DNA from: Symbiodinium natans
Lineage: Eukaryota > Sar > Dinophyceae > Suessiales > Symbiodiniaceae
Direction of reading: 5' to 3'
DNA length: 64,000 nucleotides
Assembly: GCA_905221605.1 (NCBI GenBank)
Contig: CAJNDS010001112.1
Coordinates: 327,001 to 391,000, forward strand
Under the pieces are notes generated by a model. The model was given only the letters and a program-made list of their open reading frames with translations, had not been told where the DNA came from and ran no database searches. The first letter of the stretch is position 1; each line of letters opens with the position of its first letter. Position numbers and translations under genes: made by a program. Positions 45,201-56,947 of the stretch are shown piece after piece.

Positions 45201-48107
45201 TTTGCCACACTGTCTGAACAAAGCTCAGGCCTTTTCAGCTCAAACCATTGAAGACCGAAGGCCCTGGACCTTCCCCTTAGGCCACCATGGCCCTCAGTTA
45301 GGTCAAGCGTCCCAGGAGCCGAGACTGCGCTTTGCGGCAGCGAGTCACTGGCAGCCGGCGCGCCTGGCCGGTACCTGAATGCACACGGTGTCAGCCGCGC
45401 ATCAATAATGGGGGCTAGCGGCCCTCGGCCGTGTTTCTTTATGGGAGCCCGTGATTCCCCTGCACAAAGTGCTGACAACCCCCTTTTGGGTGGTTTTCGG
45501 TCATCGAGGACGGAAATATCCAGGTGCTACCAGGGTAGGGGGCGAATGTCCGTTCCAAAAAGTTAAGCATGTCAAAAGGCCCACCCGTGAGGCTGAGGCT
45601 CAGAGCACAACCTGGTTCAACTATAGTTTGTCAGGCTGGCTTCTTGTCAATACTTCTTGTAGAAGTTCCAGCGCCAGAAAAGCCTTTTGCTGTCTATTGC
45701 TAACGCAGCTCCTGCCTCCAAGCACCGGCACCAACGAGATCTCCTGCAGACCAGATCGCACTCGATGCAAAAACGGCGACCAAAATGGCAGCTGGGCCAG
45801 TTCCGGCCCCGGCTGGAGCGTCCATGCACGGGCTGCCAGAGCAGAACCATCTTGAGCAGCCTCCACCGCCTGCAGCCACAAGTGGGCCAAGGCGTCCCGC
45901 AGAGCCGCGTTTCTGGCACTCCCCTCGAGCAGGGCTTCTCGGTTCGCCGTCAGCTCGAACGGAGCATCTAATGGTGTCTTCAATCCCGGCAGAGTGCACA
46001 GCGGAAGCGTTGTCGAGATCCAGGATGCTTCCGAACTGCTGCAGCTCAGAGGAAATGCAACGGCAATGCTGCCACCCGGGCCACGTGCAATGTAGTAGTC
46101 ATGCTTCCGCGTCGTTTCTGCGTGCTCCACAACTGCAACTGGTCCCTCATCGCCGCCTTCTCGCACGTATGTCCGCACCCGGCCGGCATCGATGCTCTCC
46201 AACGAAAGAGACCGAAGTTGACGCAGGAACAACAGCGTCGATGGCACCTTAGGTTGCGATCACTGGGCTCGGGACATCATTTGGATGTGGGGCAATGGAA
46301 AGCTCGAAGTACAAAGCACATGTGCTCTGTCAGTAAGGCGAGCACTACTTCTTGCAGCAGACTGGGGGCAGGCTTGCGCAGTGGGAGGTAGATGGCAGTC
46401 CCACTTGATGGCAAGTCTTGAGGAAAAGTTGTGTGATCAAGCACATGGGGCGTGACGTGCGGCAAAATGCAGTCTGCCTCCTCGTTGAAGTAGAAACTTA
46501 GTCTCGCCAGAGCAAGAAGCAGAAAGTATCACAACTTCAAGCTAGAAACTACAGCGCTGGCCTGCTACCAAAGACAAAACCACAAAAGAATGCACAGATG
46601 TTCTCTCGAAGCACCGATACGGGTTGGAGAGAACATGAGGCTTGCAGGACAAGACGAAGCTTGCTTTGAACCCAACTCCTTTGTGTCCCGTCTGGCCCGG
46701 CCCCTTCATGGACATACCCAGACTGCACAGTGCCTCCACATCTTGGAAAGTGAAGCCGACTTCATTGTATTCCAGCCACAAATATGAGGAATCTGCCACA
46801 ATTTTCATGTGAGGAGTACCCTTATAGCTGCAGTCATCGGCATTCTGCACAAGTTCCCAGAGTGCGCGGGAGGGCCCAGAGTACAATTCGCTGGACATGA
46901 GGCTCAAGGAATTACGCAGCATGGTTGCAGCCGGCTCCGGAAGATGTTCCTTGAGCCGCTGGCTGAGCGCTTCGATGCTTTCATCGGTCGCGAGGTGGCT
47001 GTCGCGAGCCCGGACCGACTCGGCCGATGTCGAACGACCTGGGTCTTGGAGATCCTGTTCCGTTCCCACTGATCCCACCACCTGTGGCGGGAAGATGCTG
47101 CGTCTGAGTGTGGCCAGTTCGTCGTGCAGCTTGTCAAGGGCCAAGCGTGCCATGTCTCGATCACTTGTTGCCTCGTGCAGCTTCGCCTGCGAGTTACGCA
47201 GCTGTTCTTGCAGCAACTCGTAGGACTGGTGCTTCGCCAGAGCCTTCAGGCTGTGGATTTGTGATAAGGCTCCTGCTTTAGACCGTGCCAGCTGCGTCGA
47301 GGAGGACAGTGCCTTAAATAGCACCTGGCCAGCCACCAGCTGCATCTCCTCTTCAGAAGATGCGGCAAAAGCACCGGCTATTCCGGCCTTATCAGCAAGG
47401 GCGTCCAAGCAGACTTGAAGTGAAGGTGGCTGGGCCGTGGCCATATGTGGCCGCGGAAGTGCCGGTTCACTGCCGCAATGGACCTGGAATGGTGCTTTCC
47501 AGGTGATGGCCACCTCATCCTGGGCCATGTCAGCCACCATCATCAACCTTGCATCGCTGCCATGATGCAGCATCCAAGGGCCATAAATTCTCTTCTGCGT
47601 GTGCACCGATAAGAGCTTGCGGTACAGCTCCACGTGGACCCCAAAGGCCTCAAGAGTTCCAGGCTCCACCAAAATGTCGTCCGGCCCGATCCGGACCGAC
47701 AAGCCCTCGTACTTGGAGGTCATCGCTGCGAGTGGAACAACATGCTCGCCTGGAGTCTCCTGAAGAGCTACTTCACTTAGCCGCCTCAAGCACTTCATGT
47801 AGCTGATATCATCACCGTCTGTTTCGTTGGTCATAATGTAGAAGCAGCTGTCGTTCGGCCTGCTGGATCTGGAGTTTGGCCCGACTCTGATAAACTGCAT
47901 GCCTTGAAGTTTCCGTTCAGCTTCTGGGTGGTTCGCAAAAACTGCCCGCATCAGCTCCTCGTGCGCTGCACTCAATCGGCCAGTGTCCGAGTTGCTGTAA
48001 AGGTCTCGAATCGACACGATCTCGCGAAGAAGGTGGTTCACCGATTGGAAGTCTCGGTTGGCAACTCTGGTAGGCACATCGAAGTTTTTCTGGTCGGCGG
48101 AGGACAT
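42233..48107 (-). CDS. NO VEIN-like ATPase with N-terminal DUF3223-like and C-terminal ParB-like regions
   Basis: About eight minus-strand exons: 46606-48107; 46502 to ~46330; 46247 to ~45660; 45171 to ~45060; ~45050-44910; ~44820-44650; 44566 to ~44175; 44011-42233. Exon 1 starts at ATG 48107 and has a DUF3223-like stretch (NHPEAERKLQGMQF, SCFYIMTNETDGDDISYMKC), a coiled coil, then an HSP90/sacsin-type ATPase fold: ELVQNADDC (about 46857-46831), YNEVGF in place of DxGxG, and GHKGVGFKASF. The change to N-E-x-G-F is usual in NO VEIN proteins. Exons 2-3 continue that family (GTAIYLPLR, LLFLRQLRSLSLES, PFELTANREALLEGS). The last exon (593 codons) ends with a ParB-like segment (GRFKGCRVEAVAKDL, LPIAVVRFNSSFWTLNNRTL) and an acidic tail before the stop at 42233. 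Plant NO VEIN acts in endosomal trafficking; the role here is unknown. Exons 2-7 have approximate borders. Confidence 0.75.
44045..44118 (+). repeat. perfect 37-base tandem duplication in an intron
   Basis: The 37 bases at 44045-44081 are repeated exactly at 44082-44118, inside the intron before the last exon of the NO VEIN-like gene. Confidence 0.9.
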
Positions 48108-48199
48108 CTTCGTCGAAGCCGGCACGACGAGCTGGATTCGGCACCTTGGGGCGCTGATGCTTTCAATGGGGGGTGAACCGATACAAAGCTCTTTGGGCC

Positions 48200-48330
48200 C
48201 GAGATACCCCATCCAAGAAGGCAGCCGCGGAACTGCCCCGAGACCTCGAAGTACAGCTCCCCCACTCCACCCAGGAGATGACCACGATAAAAGGATTTCG
48301 CAGCCTCACCAGCCTCCTCCCCACCTGCCA
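48200..48330 (-). CDS. candidate exon upstream of the NO VEIN-like gene
   Basis: Entered after GTGGCAG, this frame encodes GGEEAGEAAKSFYRGHLLGG then VGELYFEVSGQFRGCLLGWG. The YFEV...GWG pattern is reminiscent of the start of a SPRY fold but too short to call. It may be the first coding exon of the ATPase gene, joined past 48107, or a piece of another gene. Confidence 0.35.
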
Positions 48331-48579
48331 CAGGCTCTCATGCCAACAGCAACGACGACACGCTGCCGTTGACTCTGCTTCTGTGCACTCGGGAAATTAT
48401 CGTGGTAGCAGGGCATGCAAAAACCGTATGGCTAAAACTCGTCCACTGCTGACCGAAAGAATCGTGAAGGCGGTATGGTGTCTCGCTTCGGGCTTGTCCA
48501 GGTACAGTTGGGCGCTGGGCTACAGTAAGACCAGAGGGGTAGGGTATAGGTATGATAGGGTAAGGATGGGTAAGGCAAC

Positions 48580-48972
48580 TCAAGACGGGAAGGTTTGTAG
48601 CGTCGGCCCGGCCCCATAGTTGTTGCAAACACTGCAACTACCGCTTGGGCTCCCAGAAACGAGTCTTCGCGTGAATTCTCTGACCGACACTTGGATCACT
48701 CTCTTCGTTTTTCTTCTCCCTTGGCCTGACCAGAGGAGCTGCTGGGTCTGGAAGCTGTCAGTACACGGAGTTGGCATTAGGATGTGCTCTGGGCCATCCT
48801 GGCCAACCTTATGCCCCGGCTTGCCCTTCTGGCCCTTCGCATGCTCCTCGAAGAACGTGGGGCTCGATGTCGGTTTCCCTTTCTGCCCTTTTTGGCCTTT
48901 ATGGCCCTTGTCCTGTCCTCGTGAATTGAAGCCCTGATCGCCCCATGCACCTTTTCGCCCTTTGCCGCTCAT
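48580..48972 (-). CDS. Gly/Lys-rich basic protein or 5' exon
   Basis: ATG at 48972. The first 70 codons give MSGKGRKGAWGDQGFNSRGQ then repeated GQKGK and HKGQKGQKGK motifs, a composition common in dinoflagellate RNA- or chromatin-associated proteins. After about 48765 the frame loses this character, so a splice is likely. It could be a small gene or the first exon of the NO VEIN-like gene just downstream. Confidence 0.42.
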   Translation of the reverse strand: MSGKGRKGAWGDQGFNSRGQDKGHKGQKGQKGKPTSSPTFFEEHAKGQKGKPGHKVGQDGPEHILMPTPCTDSFQTQQLLWSGQGRRKTKRVIQVSVREFTRRLVSGSPSGSCSVCNNYGAGPTLQTFPS

Positions 48973-48999
48973 GGTTCCGGAGCTTGCAAAGCTTGTCAA

Positions 49000-51845
49000 C
49001 CGTGGCTGGGCCCCTCAGAAGTCATGCGCCTTGTTCACGGCTGAAGCTGCAACTGCTTGAGCACGTTGAATCACATGAGCTGCAAGAACAAGCTGCTGAG
49101 TCAACATGCCAGCGTATGCCACGACTCGTCATTGGCAGGCTGGTGAGACCGGCTCGTGTCTGGAAAGGGTCATGCATCTTTTAAGCCACGTGCATTGGGC
49201 AAGCTTTGGCCTTCCTGCGGGCTGTCTGCAGTCATGAGCCCTATTTTGGCTCATGCGAAAGCATTAACGATGTTAGCCGCTACGGTCCATGGTTCAATCG
49301 AGTCACGGGTTCCATGCCTGACAAAGGTGGTTTCAGTTGACCCTTCGCAGCACTATCGGGTCATGCTGGGACAACCACAACACAATCTGACTGCGCGATT
49401 TCGACACGCGTGAATGCAGAAGCCTGTGGTGGTACCCTGTGCCGCGGCCAGAAAATGCCTCAGACACAGATTTGGCAGAGAAGCCGAGAATGCTGAAAGG
49501 CAGCCTGTGCCGCTTCGTTTCTATCATACCTGCAGAGCCTCATCACATGATGCAATGCGCCGAAGACTTGGGGAACAGTGGAGCTGCCCCTGCAAACCAA
49601 GCGGCTGCTCGAGCTGCTGATGCTCAAAGCGCTCGAACCGCTCCCTGGCAGAAAAAACATCAAGAGCATCACGAGTCAGGACAGTCTCCACATTTATGGC
49701 TCCTCCACCATGGAAACGCAGGCTAGGGTGAGAAACTTGCTGACGAGCTGGGCTCCTGACATGAAATCTTCAATGTCGTAGACCTCCTCGCCTCAGCCGT
49801 GAAACATGGCAAAGAACAGAAGCGTCTAAACCCTTGCACACCTGCTCACCTTGAAACTTCAGTGTTGAAAATTTGATGCAGCTTTCATCACAGTTCCACT
49901 CCTGAGTCTGAGCCTCGCGCTGTCTAACTCCTGGACGAGAACCCCAGCTTGATAGTGACGAGCCTCAGCATGTGGCCGCTGCACTTCATTGTCTACCTCT
50001 CCTCCACACTTCGAGAGCCCCCTTTTCTCCAGCGTACAATGGCTTTCAAGATCTTTGGAGGCACAAAGAGTCCCGACTGGGCAAGTTCGTTTCGCAGCTG
50101 CTTTATGCGGCTTCAAACCCCGAAACTCCAGTCCCCGAGTGACCCCGGCCCGATGTCAACAAACTTACACTCGCCCTCATAGCTCAAAGGCTCCATTATA
50201 AGGTTTTGCGTGTTCGGTCAGCTTGTGGTGAAAGCCTGCCTAGTACCCACAGCTGAGCCTTGAACTCGATTGCTAGTAAAGCACTGTACCAGCATCCGAC
50301 CGAAGAGGTAGAAGCCCTGCACGGTTGCCGGCACGGAGGATCAGTTGTCACAAGAAGCACTGCCGTTTCATTCATTTTGAGCCACGAAAACATAGCTTCA
50401 TGTTCGTGAGGACGGTATCCTAGTGCGTTGACGATTGTTGGAGATGAGATGATTTTGTGCGATATCAGGACACACGAGCAAGGTCACGTGTGGTTCCCAC
50501 GCTGCGAAAGGCGACAAGCCCTTCTAGATTTCCAGTGGTGCAACTTTCGAAGCTACACGCATGAAAGTGGATAGCTCCCTAGTAAATGTAAGGAAAACAT
50601 CAGCGGGCACGCTGTGCGGCCAGCCGAGTGGCCACAGAAGCTGCAAAGTCGCAGCAGCGGTAGAGGGTGTCACTCGTGTTATGGCTATGAGCAAAGTGAT
50701 AGCAGCAGCTGCTGCAACTTCATCAGCGGGCATGAGGAACCACTGCAGCTGCAGCAGCAACGTAAGCAGCAGCAGCAGCAGCAGCACCACCCACCACCAC
50801 CACCACCACCATCGTTCCACTCATGTTTCTGATGGCTATGCACTGGATGTGCATATACAGGAGTGTCGTGTGGCAAGCATGGCGTTATGTTACACACGAC
50901 GTGCCACGGCTACACAAGACACGCAGAAGCACAAGGCAGCCCACCTCTTCCTTCAATCTCGTGAACATGACCAAGTTCCTGCAGCTGGGCGTGGACAGAA
51001 TGGCAGTTTGATCACGTGTCTTTGTTTTCCAGCGGCGTCCTTCTGCCATTGCTGAAATCAGCGATCCGTTGATCCAGCAGGTTGCCTGGTACTGGGATGT
51101 AGGCCTGCCAGCAATGGGCAGACTTGCGACCTGTATGTAGAAAGTAGAAACTGATCCCAAGCAAAAGCTCTTTCAAGGTAAGAAGAGGCTAGGTAGCTGG
51201 CAGTGCTTTCAGCAACTGGCAAAGCCTTGGCCAACAGCTGCATTACAGCTAGTCACCTAGTCATAACGACGGGCACTCCTTGCAGTTCCTGATGAAAACA
51301 TGCCGGGGCATGCCTACACTGCTACGGTCCCGTCTTCCAGATCACGTGCTAAGCAGAAGGGTTCATTCAGCCCCTGGCTGTGAACATCGCTGCTTGCTCC
51401 ACCATCGCACCTCAGTAGCAAGTGCCCTGCCTTTCAGCCTCTCGCGCGTTCACATGTACAGACGTGGATTGAGGAATGGCCATAGTCACAAGCATCGCGG
51501 CTTGCGCAGCATGCTTTACATCATGATCTACGTGATTGCTCGACTATGTTGCCCATACCTGACATGGAAATCGTCTAGGTGCGGGCAAGAGATGCACTCT
51601 GGAGAGGTCTCCAACTGGTCAATGTGCAAGTGTGCAGCGCAGGGCTTTCTCGTCGAAGCTCTTGCATTAACTTGTTGAAAAGACGGGCACATGGCATAGA
51701 GCGAAGCTTGGGTCTTGAATCGATGCCGGGGTGTGGGCTTCATACTCTCACTCGGACCAGAAGATGTGGTTGAGGGCCAGCTTCGACGCTCACACCCGCA
51801 CACGGCTGGCAAGGCAACTACCCGCACTCAGCAGATCGCCAGGTT
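49000..51845. other. no firm gene; trinucleotide repeats
   Basis: Contains CAG/CAC repeats at 50735-50813. Minus-strand patches near 49870-49965 (YQAGVLVQELDSARLRLRSG) and 51150-51243 (LLAKALPVAESTASYLASSY) have some exon-like composition but no partner. Nothing else is recognisable. Confidence 0.35.
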
Positions 51846-51854
51846 CAGGAAGGT

Positions 51855-52652
51855 TCAGGAGATGTTCGGCGGCGGCGTGTAGGGCGTATCTTCTGGCAAG
51901 GCGGGATCATATTCCGGCGGCTTCTGGCTTTGCAGAGATGCCACGTAGAGGACGATGATGGACAAGATGCCCCACATGAGCCCCACGATGACGCCAGCAT
52001 CGATGATGGCTCTGTAGGGGTTATCCAGCTGCTTGACACCTATGACCACGGCAAAGATGACTGTTGTGACTGCCCAGCTGGTGATGACGCGCCGCGTCGT
52101 GCCGTGGAAGTAGCCGATGCAGAATGCAGGCGCCAGCACTTTGTGCCACAGAGGAGCTTCAGATGTCTCCTCCGAGACAACCCACGCGCGGCTCACGACG
52201 CGCGGGGAGAAGCCGAGCTGGAAGCCCCGGTAGCCCTCTACATATGCGAAGAAAAGGAGCGTCACCGCCAGCAAGCCCCATTGCCAGACTTCCTCAATTG
52301 CGCCCAACCCATCCAGCACGATTGGCACAACTTTGGCCACACCGTAGGAGAGGTACGCCACGACACCGAAAACACCCCAAGCCTGCACCAGCTGGGACCT
52401 GTCCTCACTGGCCTCACTGCCGGAGTCAGCACCTGCTCTTCTGGGCAGCGGTGAAGATGGGCCTGATGCACCAAGGCGCAGCAGATCTTGTTGCCCATGT
52501 CGATCACCGCCTGTTTGCGCAAGCGCCCGTGGGGGCGCAACGAAGGCTGGCAAGAGTTCCTCACAAGCCGGCCACCAAGACCACATTGCGGCCGCCAGCA
52601 TCACAGGCCATGCTCGTAGCCTCTGCCCCTTCTTCCATGAGCTGCGCGCCAT
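51855..52652 (-). CDS. plastid-targeted integral membrane protein (FVAP presequence)
   Basis: A single uninterrupted frame of 265 codons from ATG 52652. The N-terminus has the two-part targeting signal of peridinin plastids: a basic start and hydrophobic core (LRAWPVMLAAAMWSWWPAC), then LLPAFVAPPRALA, with the FVAP motif that marks the transit-peptide start. The mature part has four or five membrane spans (VFGVVAYLSYGVAKVVPIVL, WGLLAVTLLFFAYVEG, VITSWAVTTVIFAVVIGV, IIDAGVIVGLMWGILSIIVL), with GYRGFQLGFSPRVVSRAW and a His in CIGYFHGTTRR between them, and a Pro-rich tail ending at 51855. Similar small membrane proteins of unknown function occur in bacteria and algae, as far as I recall. The lack of introns contrasts with its neighbours. 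Confidence 0.7.
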   Translation of the reverse strand: MARSSWKKGQRLRAWPVMLAAAMWSWWPACEELLPAFVAPPRALAQTGGDRHGQQDLLRLGASGPSSPLPRRAGADSGSEASEDRSQLVQAWGVFGVVAYLSYGVAKVVPIVLDGLGAIEEVWQWGLLAVTLLFFAYVEGYRGFQLGFSPRVVSRAWVVSEETSEAPLWHKVLAPAFCIGYFHGTTRRVITSWAVTTVIFAVVIGVKQLDNPYRAIIDAGVIVGLMWGILSIIVLYVASLQSQKPPEYDPALPEDTPYTPPPNIS

Positions 52653-52699
52653 GTCGCAACCTGCCGCGCAGCGTACGGCACAACCCCCCGCTCGAGGAT

Positions 52700-55600
52700 G
52701 TTGCTAAAGAGCCGAATGGCCAGCGTGTCGCACAGCGGTACAAGCAAATCTCATCACAAGAAAGACACTAACCTAATAAGGTGGCACTATGGTGTTCCAA
52801 TTGTCGGGAAGGCAAAAACGAATTGGGCAAGCTGAGCTCATGTGATCGACACACCATGCTCCACTGCAATGCTTTTATGTACTTTTATATGCTTGTTGCT
52901 GTGATCACTGTAAGGTGAAGAGCTAAAAGAAATCTTCAGCCCTGGACCGGAACATTCCCAGAACGAGTGCTTCGTCTCTTCGAGCTCCTCTTGGAGCCTG
53001 GCAGAAGAACAGAACTGCACCCCTTAGTTGTAGTCACGGTTGCATCCGTGCATCCCTGGAGATCGGCAACTGCATGCACAAGTGTGCGAAGGAGTGTTCC
53101 GCATCAGCCAAGCGTGTCCGGCTTCACGTCCGAATCACGTGATCCTCTGCAAAGAGACAACCACTTGCAGGTAGACATGCGCATCAGATCCTGCCAGACG
53201 TCATGTCGGAAGCTTTGCTGTGGTCCTTCATCGAGATGACCTGCGCAGCCACCTGCGCAGACTCGGCAAACAGGCGGGTGCACCAGCGTGCGAAAGCTTA
53301 CGGGAAGATTAGCCTCTGCGGAACCGATCTCCTCTCCCAGGGACCGGATTATGTGATCCTCGGATCAAGCATGGCGCCTGCGGTGAGATTGCTTCAAAAG
53401 CACCGGGAAGCCCACCTTCATGGCAATCACATGCCGCAGCTCTCGGATCTCAGCTTCCTTGGCCTGATGCACCAAGGCGCAGCTGACAAGACAGATCTTG
53501 TTTCGCTGCAGCAGGGCGCGAGAAGCCCCCTCTACAAGCTGTAGAGAGCAGTAGCAATTTTCGAGACTCTCCATGTGGAGCTGTTTTGTGCGTCTTGTGG
53601 ACTAGCATCGCCAAAGGTCAAAATGCTGCAAAAGGATTCGTGTTGTACTAGGCCTCTGTGGTTTTTTGGTGGAACTCTGTGGTGCTCGATGCAGTCCCCC
53701 CCCCCCCCTGAGAGTTGCGAGGGGCCGAGGCCCCCTAAATGTTACAAGTCATACAGCCGACCCAGTCAGTCCTCCAAACCGCACCCCCTAATTCAGCTGC
53801 ACCGAGCTCCGGAACTAAACTTGTGATGCCGGCGCCTGCAGGTCCTGAACCTGCAAGTCCTCGTAAGAGCGAAGCAACGTGTAGCAGCCTCCAGAAACGA
53901 AAGAATCGCTCAGGAATTCTGGAGCCAACTAGTCCAGAAACAGCTCACGCGACGAAGCCCACAATAAGGAAGAAAGTAGCCAGTTCGCCTACACTGCTGT
54001 GCCTAAATCGAACTGGCAAACACTCCAGAGCGCACCGCCTACTGGGATTGTTCGCAGGCATTTGCTGCGCGCGCCAGACAACAGGAGATACGTTGCGCAT
54101 GGGTGTTTGCCGGCTTCAGAAGTCCTGACTCCCGTGCACGCCCAGGGCTTTCGGAGCCTTTCAACCCGTACTTTGTTCTTGCGGAAATGGAGCGATTTGT
54201 AAGCTTTCAAGTCCGAGCTGTTTTACATCCAGGCCTCGTGACCCGTCCACACTTCTCAGTCCGAGCTGAAACCCGCAACCCTGCCAAGCCAGTGACGGTT
54301 ACAGTTCCCAACTTATTCATCCTTTGGGTCATTGTTTGCTGATGTGGACTGAAGGGCTACCGGAGGGCGAAGCCAAAGCCATTTTGGCATCAACACGCCA
54401 TTCAAGCACAATCACCCTTTGCAAGAGCAGGGAGGTGCGCCACCACCCCCCCCCCCCCAACCGTGTGCTAGTCGAGCACGTGTCGACATCAGCATGCGAA
54501 AGCCAGAGCCAAGCAATGCCTGAAACGCGGCGCGCGTTTGCATCAACAGGAAGTCCTTCGTGCTCGGTTGTCTGTGGACAAGCGACACCTAGCTAGGCAC
54601 TGACAAGCATGACATGGCTTGTTCTTGCAGGTATCACACTGCTTATTACCTGTAGCATCCTGTAACTTTTTCGCCCATCGTGATCCCAAGGCCAAACCTT
54701 CTCTGCCAGATTCTCTGCCATCAGGAGGACCCGGTGCTGACTGTCGCTCTGACCTCAAACTCCATAGTGCGGGCCGCCCTTCCGATGGGGAAACACGTTC
54801 ACCTACTGTATTGTGGATGCTACTGTTTCTCCTTCACCACGAGACGAGTTAAGGGCCGTGCACCTCCGACTCTGATTCGTACATCTCCTGCAAACACATG
54901 CCGACACATCACCATCTCTTCTCCAGTTTTGTTGTTACGCGCTGTACTGTTGCCATGTGGCCGTGCGCAGTGCCACACAATTCACCGTGTGACACCCTGC
55001 TTGATGCATCCAATCGGAACTCAATGAACATGCAGCGACTTGGCGCCATGAACACAGCACTGCGCCGACACCTCGATGCGCACCAGCGGGACGGCTGGCC
55101 CGCCATTGAATCCACGAGCCTCTGCGAAGGCTCACGCAGGGCACAGCGTATCCTGCTCCTTGCAGCCGAGGCCCGACCTGCATGCCGCAGCCCGCCTTCC
55201 ATGGGTAGGCGTAGGCGGCAGCTCACAATTGTCCAGTATTTTTTCAATCTAGACGAGCTTCGAGCAGCTTTAGAAAAACTACGAGCAACATGCGCTGCTG
55301 CAATGCTGGGGTAGAGCCTGATTTCGATCCAGATTTGTGTGCGAAGCCTGTTGAGCTGAAGTACATGCGCAACACGTTTGCAGCGAAAGGCACTCGCAAG
55401 TTCGGAGGTACTGCCTCGTTTTGACGGCAGCCATTGCCTTTGGCAACCACTGTGGCTGCAGCCTACAAACTCTCTGGAATCTTCGAAACAGGTAGCGGGA
55501 GTCCCGCGATTCAGCTGCACATCTGGCACAGCCCGAATGCGCATGGATATTCTCTATCCAAGCACAGCGGAGCCAAGCCATTGCAAACTTATCCACGGCC

Positions 55601-56940
55601 CTGTCCGAACTGAAGTTGCGAGGTTCTTTGCCTGAGCTGCCAATGCCCTCCCTAAGGACCAGTGCAAGTGCTGCTACCAGATGTAGTTGCACATCGCTGC
55701 ACGAATGGTACCTCCTTATGTATGTCTGATGCAATTCTGACAACAGAAAAGATTGGCTGATCCCTTGTCAAGAGCTCAGGCTAATGAATTGGCCTACACT
55801 TGCAAGTAAAGTTCCTTACAGTAGGGTAGACCTTGCCTTGCCCTTCGATTGAGCCTTCACAGCCTCTCGGGACAACAAGGTCTTCCAGTGAACTCGGCCA
55901 ACTTGTAGCAAAGGCACTCCATGTACGCCGCGGAAGCATCCTCAGGAGAGAGACCCGTAGGAGATGTCAAGTCGCAAAAGTACGGTCACTGTTCTTGCGC
56001 AGGCCACCAGATGTGGCCGTAACATTGCCACAGCTGGGCCCCAAGCCACTACCTGCCAGCCTGGTCTCCAGCACAGGCACGAGCACACACTCTTCCCATG
56101 AGAAAAGCCGATCACTATGGAAGGCAAGACAAACTCCACTGGACACGCTTGTGCCGCTTTGGCCAGTTTGATGCGGAGAGTGAAGCTCGTCAAGATGTCA
56201 AGCCGCCCAGCCCATGGTCCCAAAGCTGCAGACACATTCGAAGGCTCTGAGCTCTGAACGAGGCCAGGAGACGTCTCGCCGGGAGCTGGCCTGTGCAAAA
56301 GAAGCCGTCGACCCAACAAGAACTGAAAGTAAAAACGGCTGGCAGCTGGCACCACATGGCACCACAGCACATGGAAAGCTTCGATGGGCTGATGGGCTCA
56401 CCTCTGCGCGACCAGACTCGCCAGGCCGCCAGACCTTTGGGAGCTCCAAGCAATCTCCTGTTAGATGACTCAGTCACTGCCCTCGCCTCTGGTCGGCCGA
56501 GAACAGGTTCCTGCCACGGAAACACTACCAAAGGGAACTCCAAAATCGTCATTAACTAACTTGTACCTGCCTGATTGTCCAACACGTCGTCCCAGCAACC
56601 GCAAGTCCTCCACCATCACATCATCACTTGGTTCTTGTAAGTTGCAAGCTGGAGCATTTTGAGAGACATGATACTGAAGTCCTGCCAACGCTACCCAACC
56701 ATGCTCCAAGCCGCCCCTGCACAGTAGTCAGAGCCACACATGAGAGAACGAGAGAACGTTCTCAAATCGTCATCCCCTGTGCTCGGCGGACATCGGTGCA
56801 GCGAGTGCCATTGTTCCATTGTTTGCCACAGCGCTGGTCATTATCCGGCTGAGCCTGCTAATCACCTGACTGACCCAGATTCAAGAGAACCTGTAGTGCG
56901 GACCACGAATTCTCGACGCCAACTGAGACCAAGAAGACTA
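52700..56940. other. no firm gene
   Basis: Many overlapping frames up to about 210 codons on both strands, none with a motif or steady exon-like composition. A minus-strand patch near 56155-56215 (AGRLDILTSFTLRIKLAKAA) is a weak exon candidate. C runs lie at 53698-53708 and 54448-54459. Confidence 0.35.
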
Positions 56941-56947
56941 CATACAG

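Noticed and set aside
49228-49251. Relict spliced leader at CTATTTTGGCTCATG
   Set aside because: The match stops before the terminal CAAG, and the segment is better explained as a short inverted repeat (ATGAGCC ... GGCTCAT).
54909-55544. Minus-strand 211-codon frame as a gene
   Set aside because: Arg/Ser/Cys-rich composition with no motif, no coding-like third positions and open frames on the other strand too.
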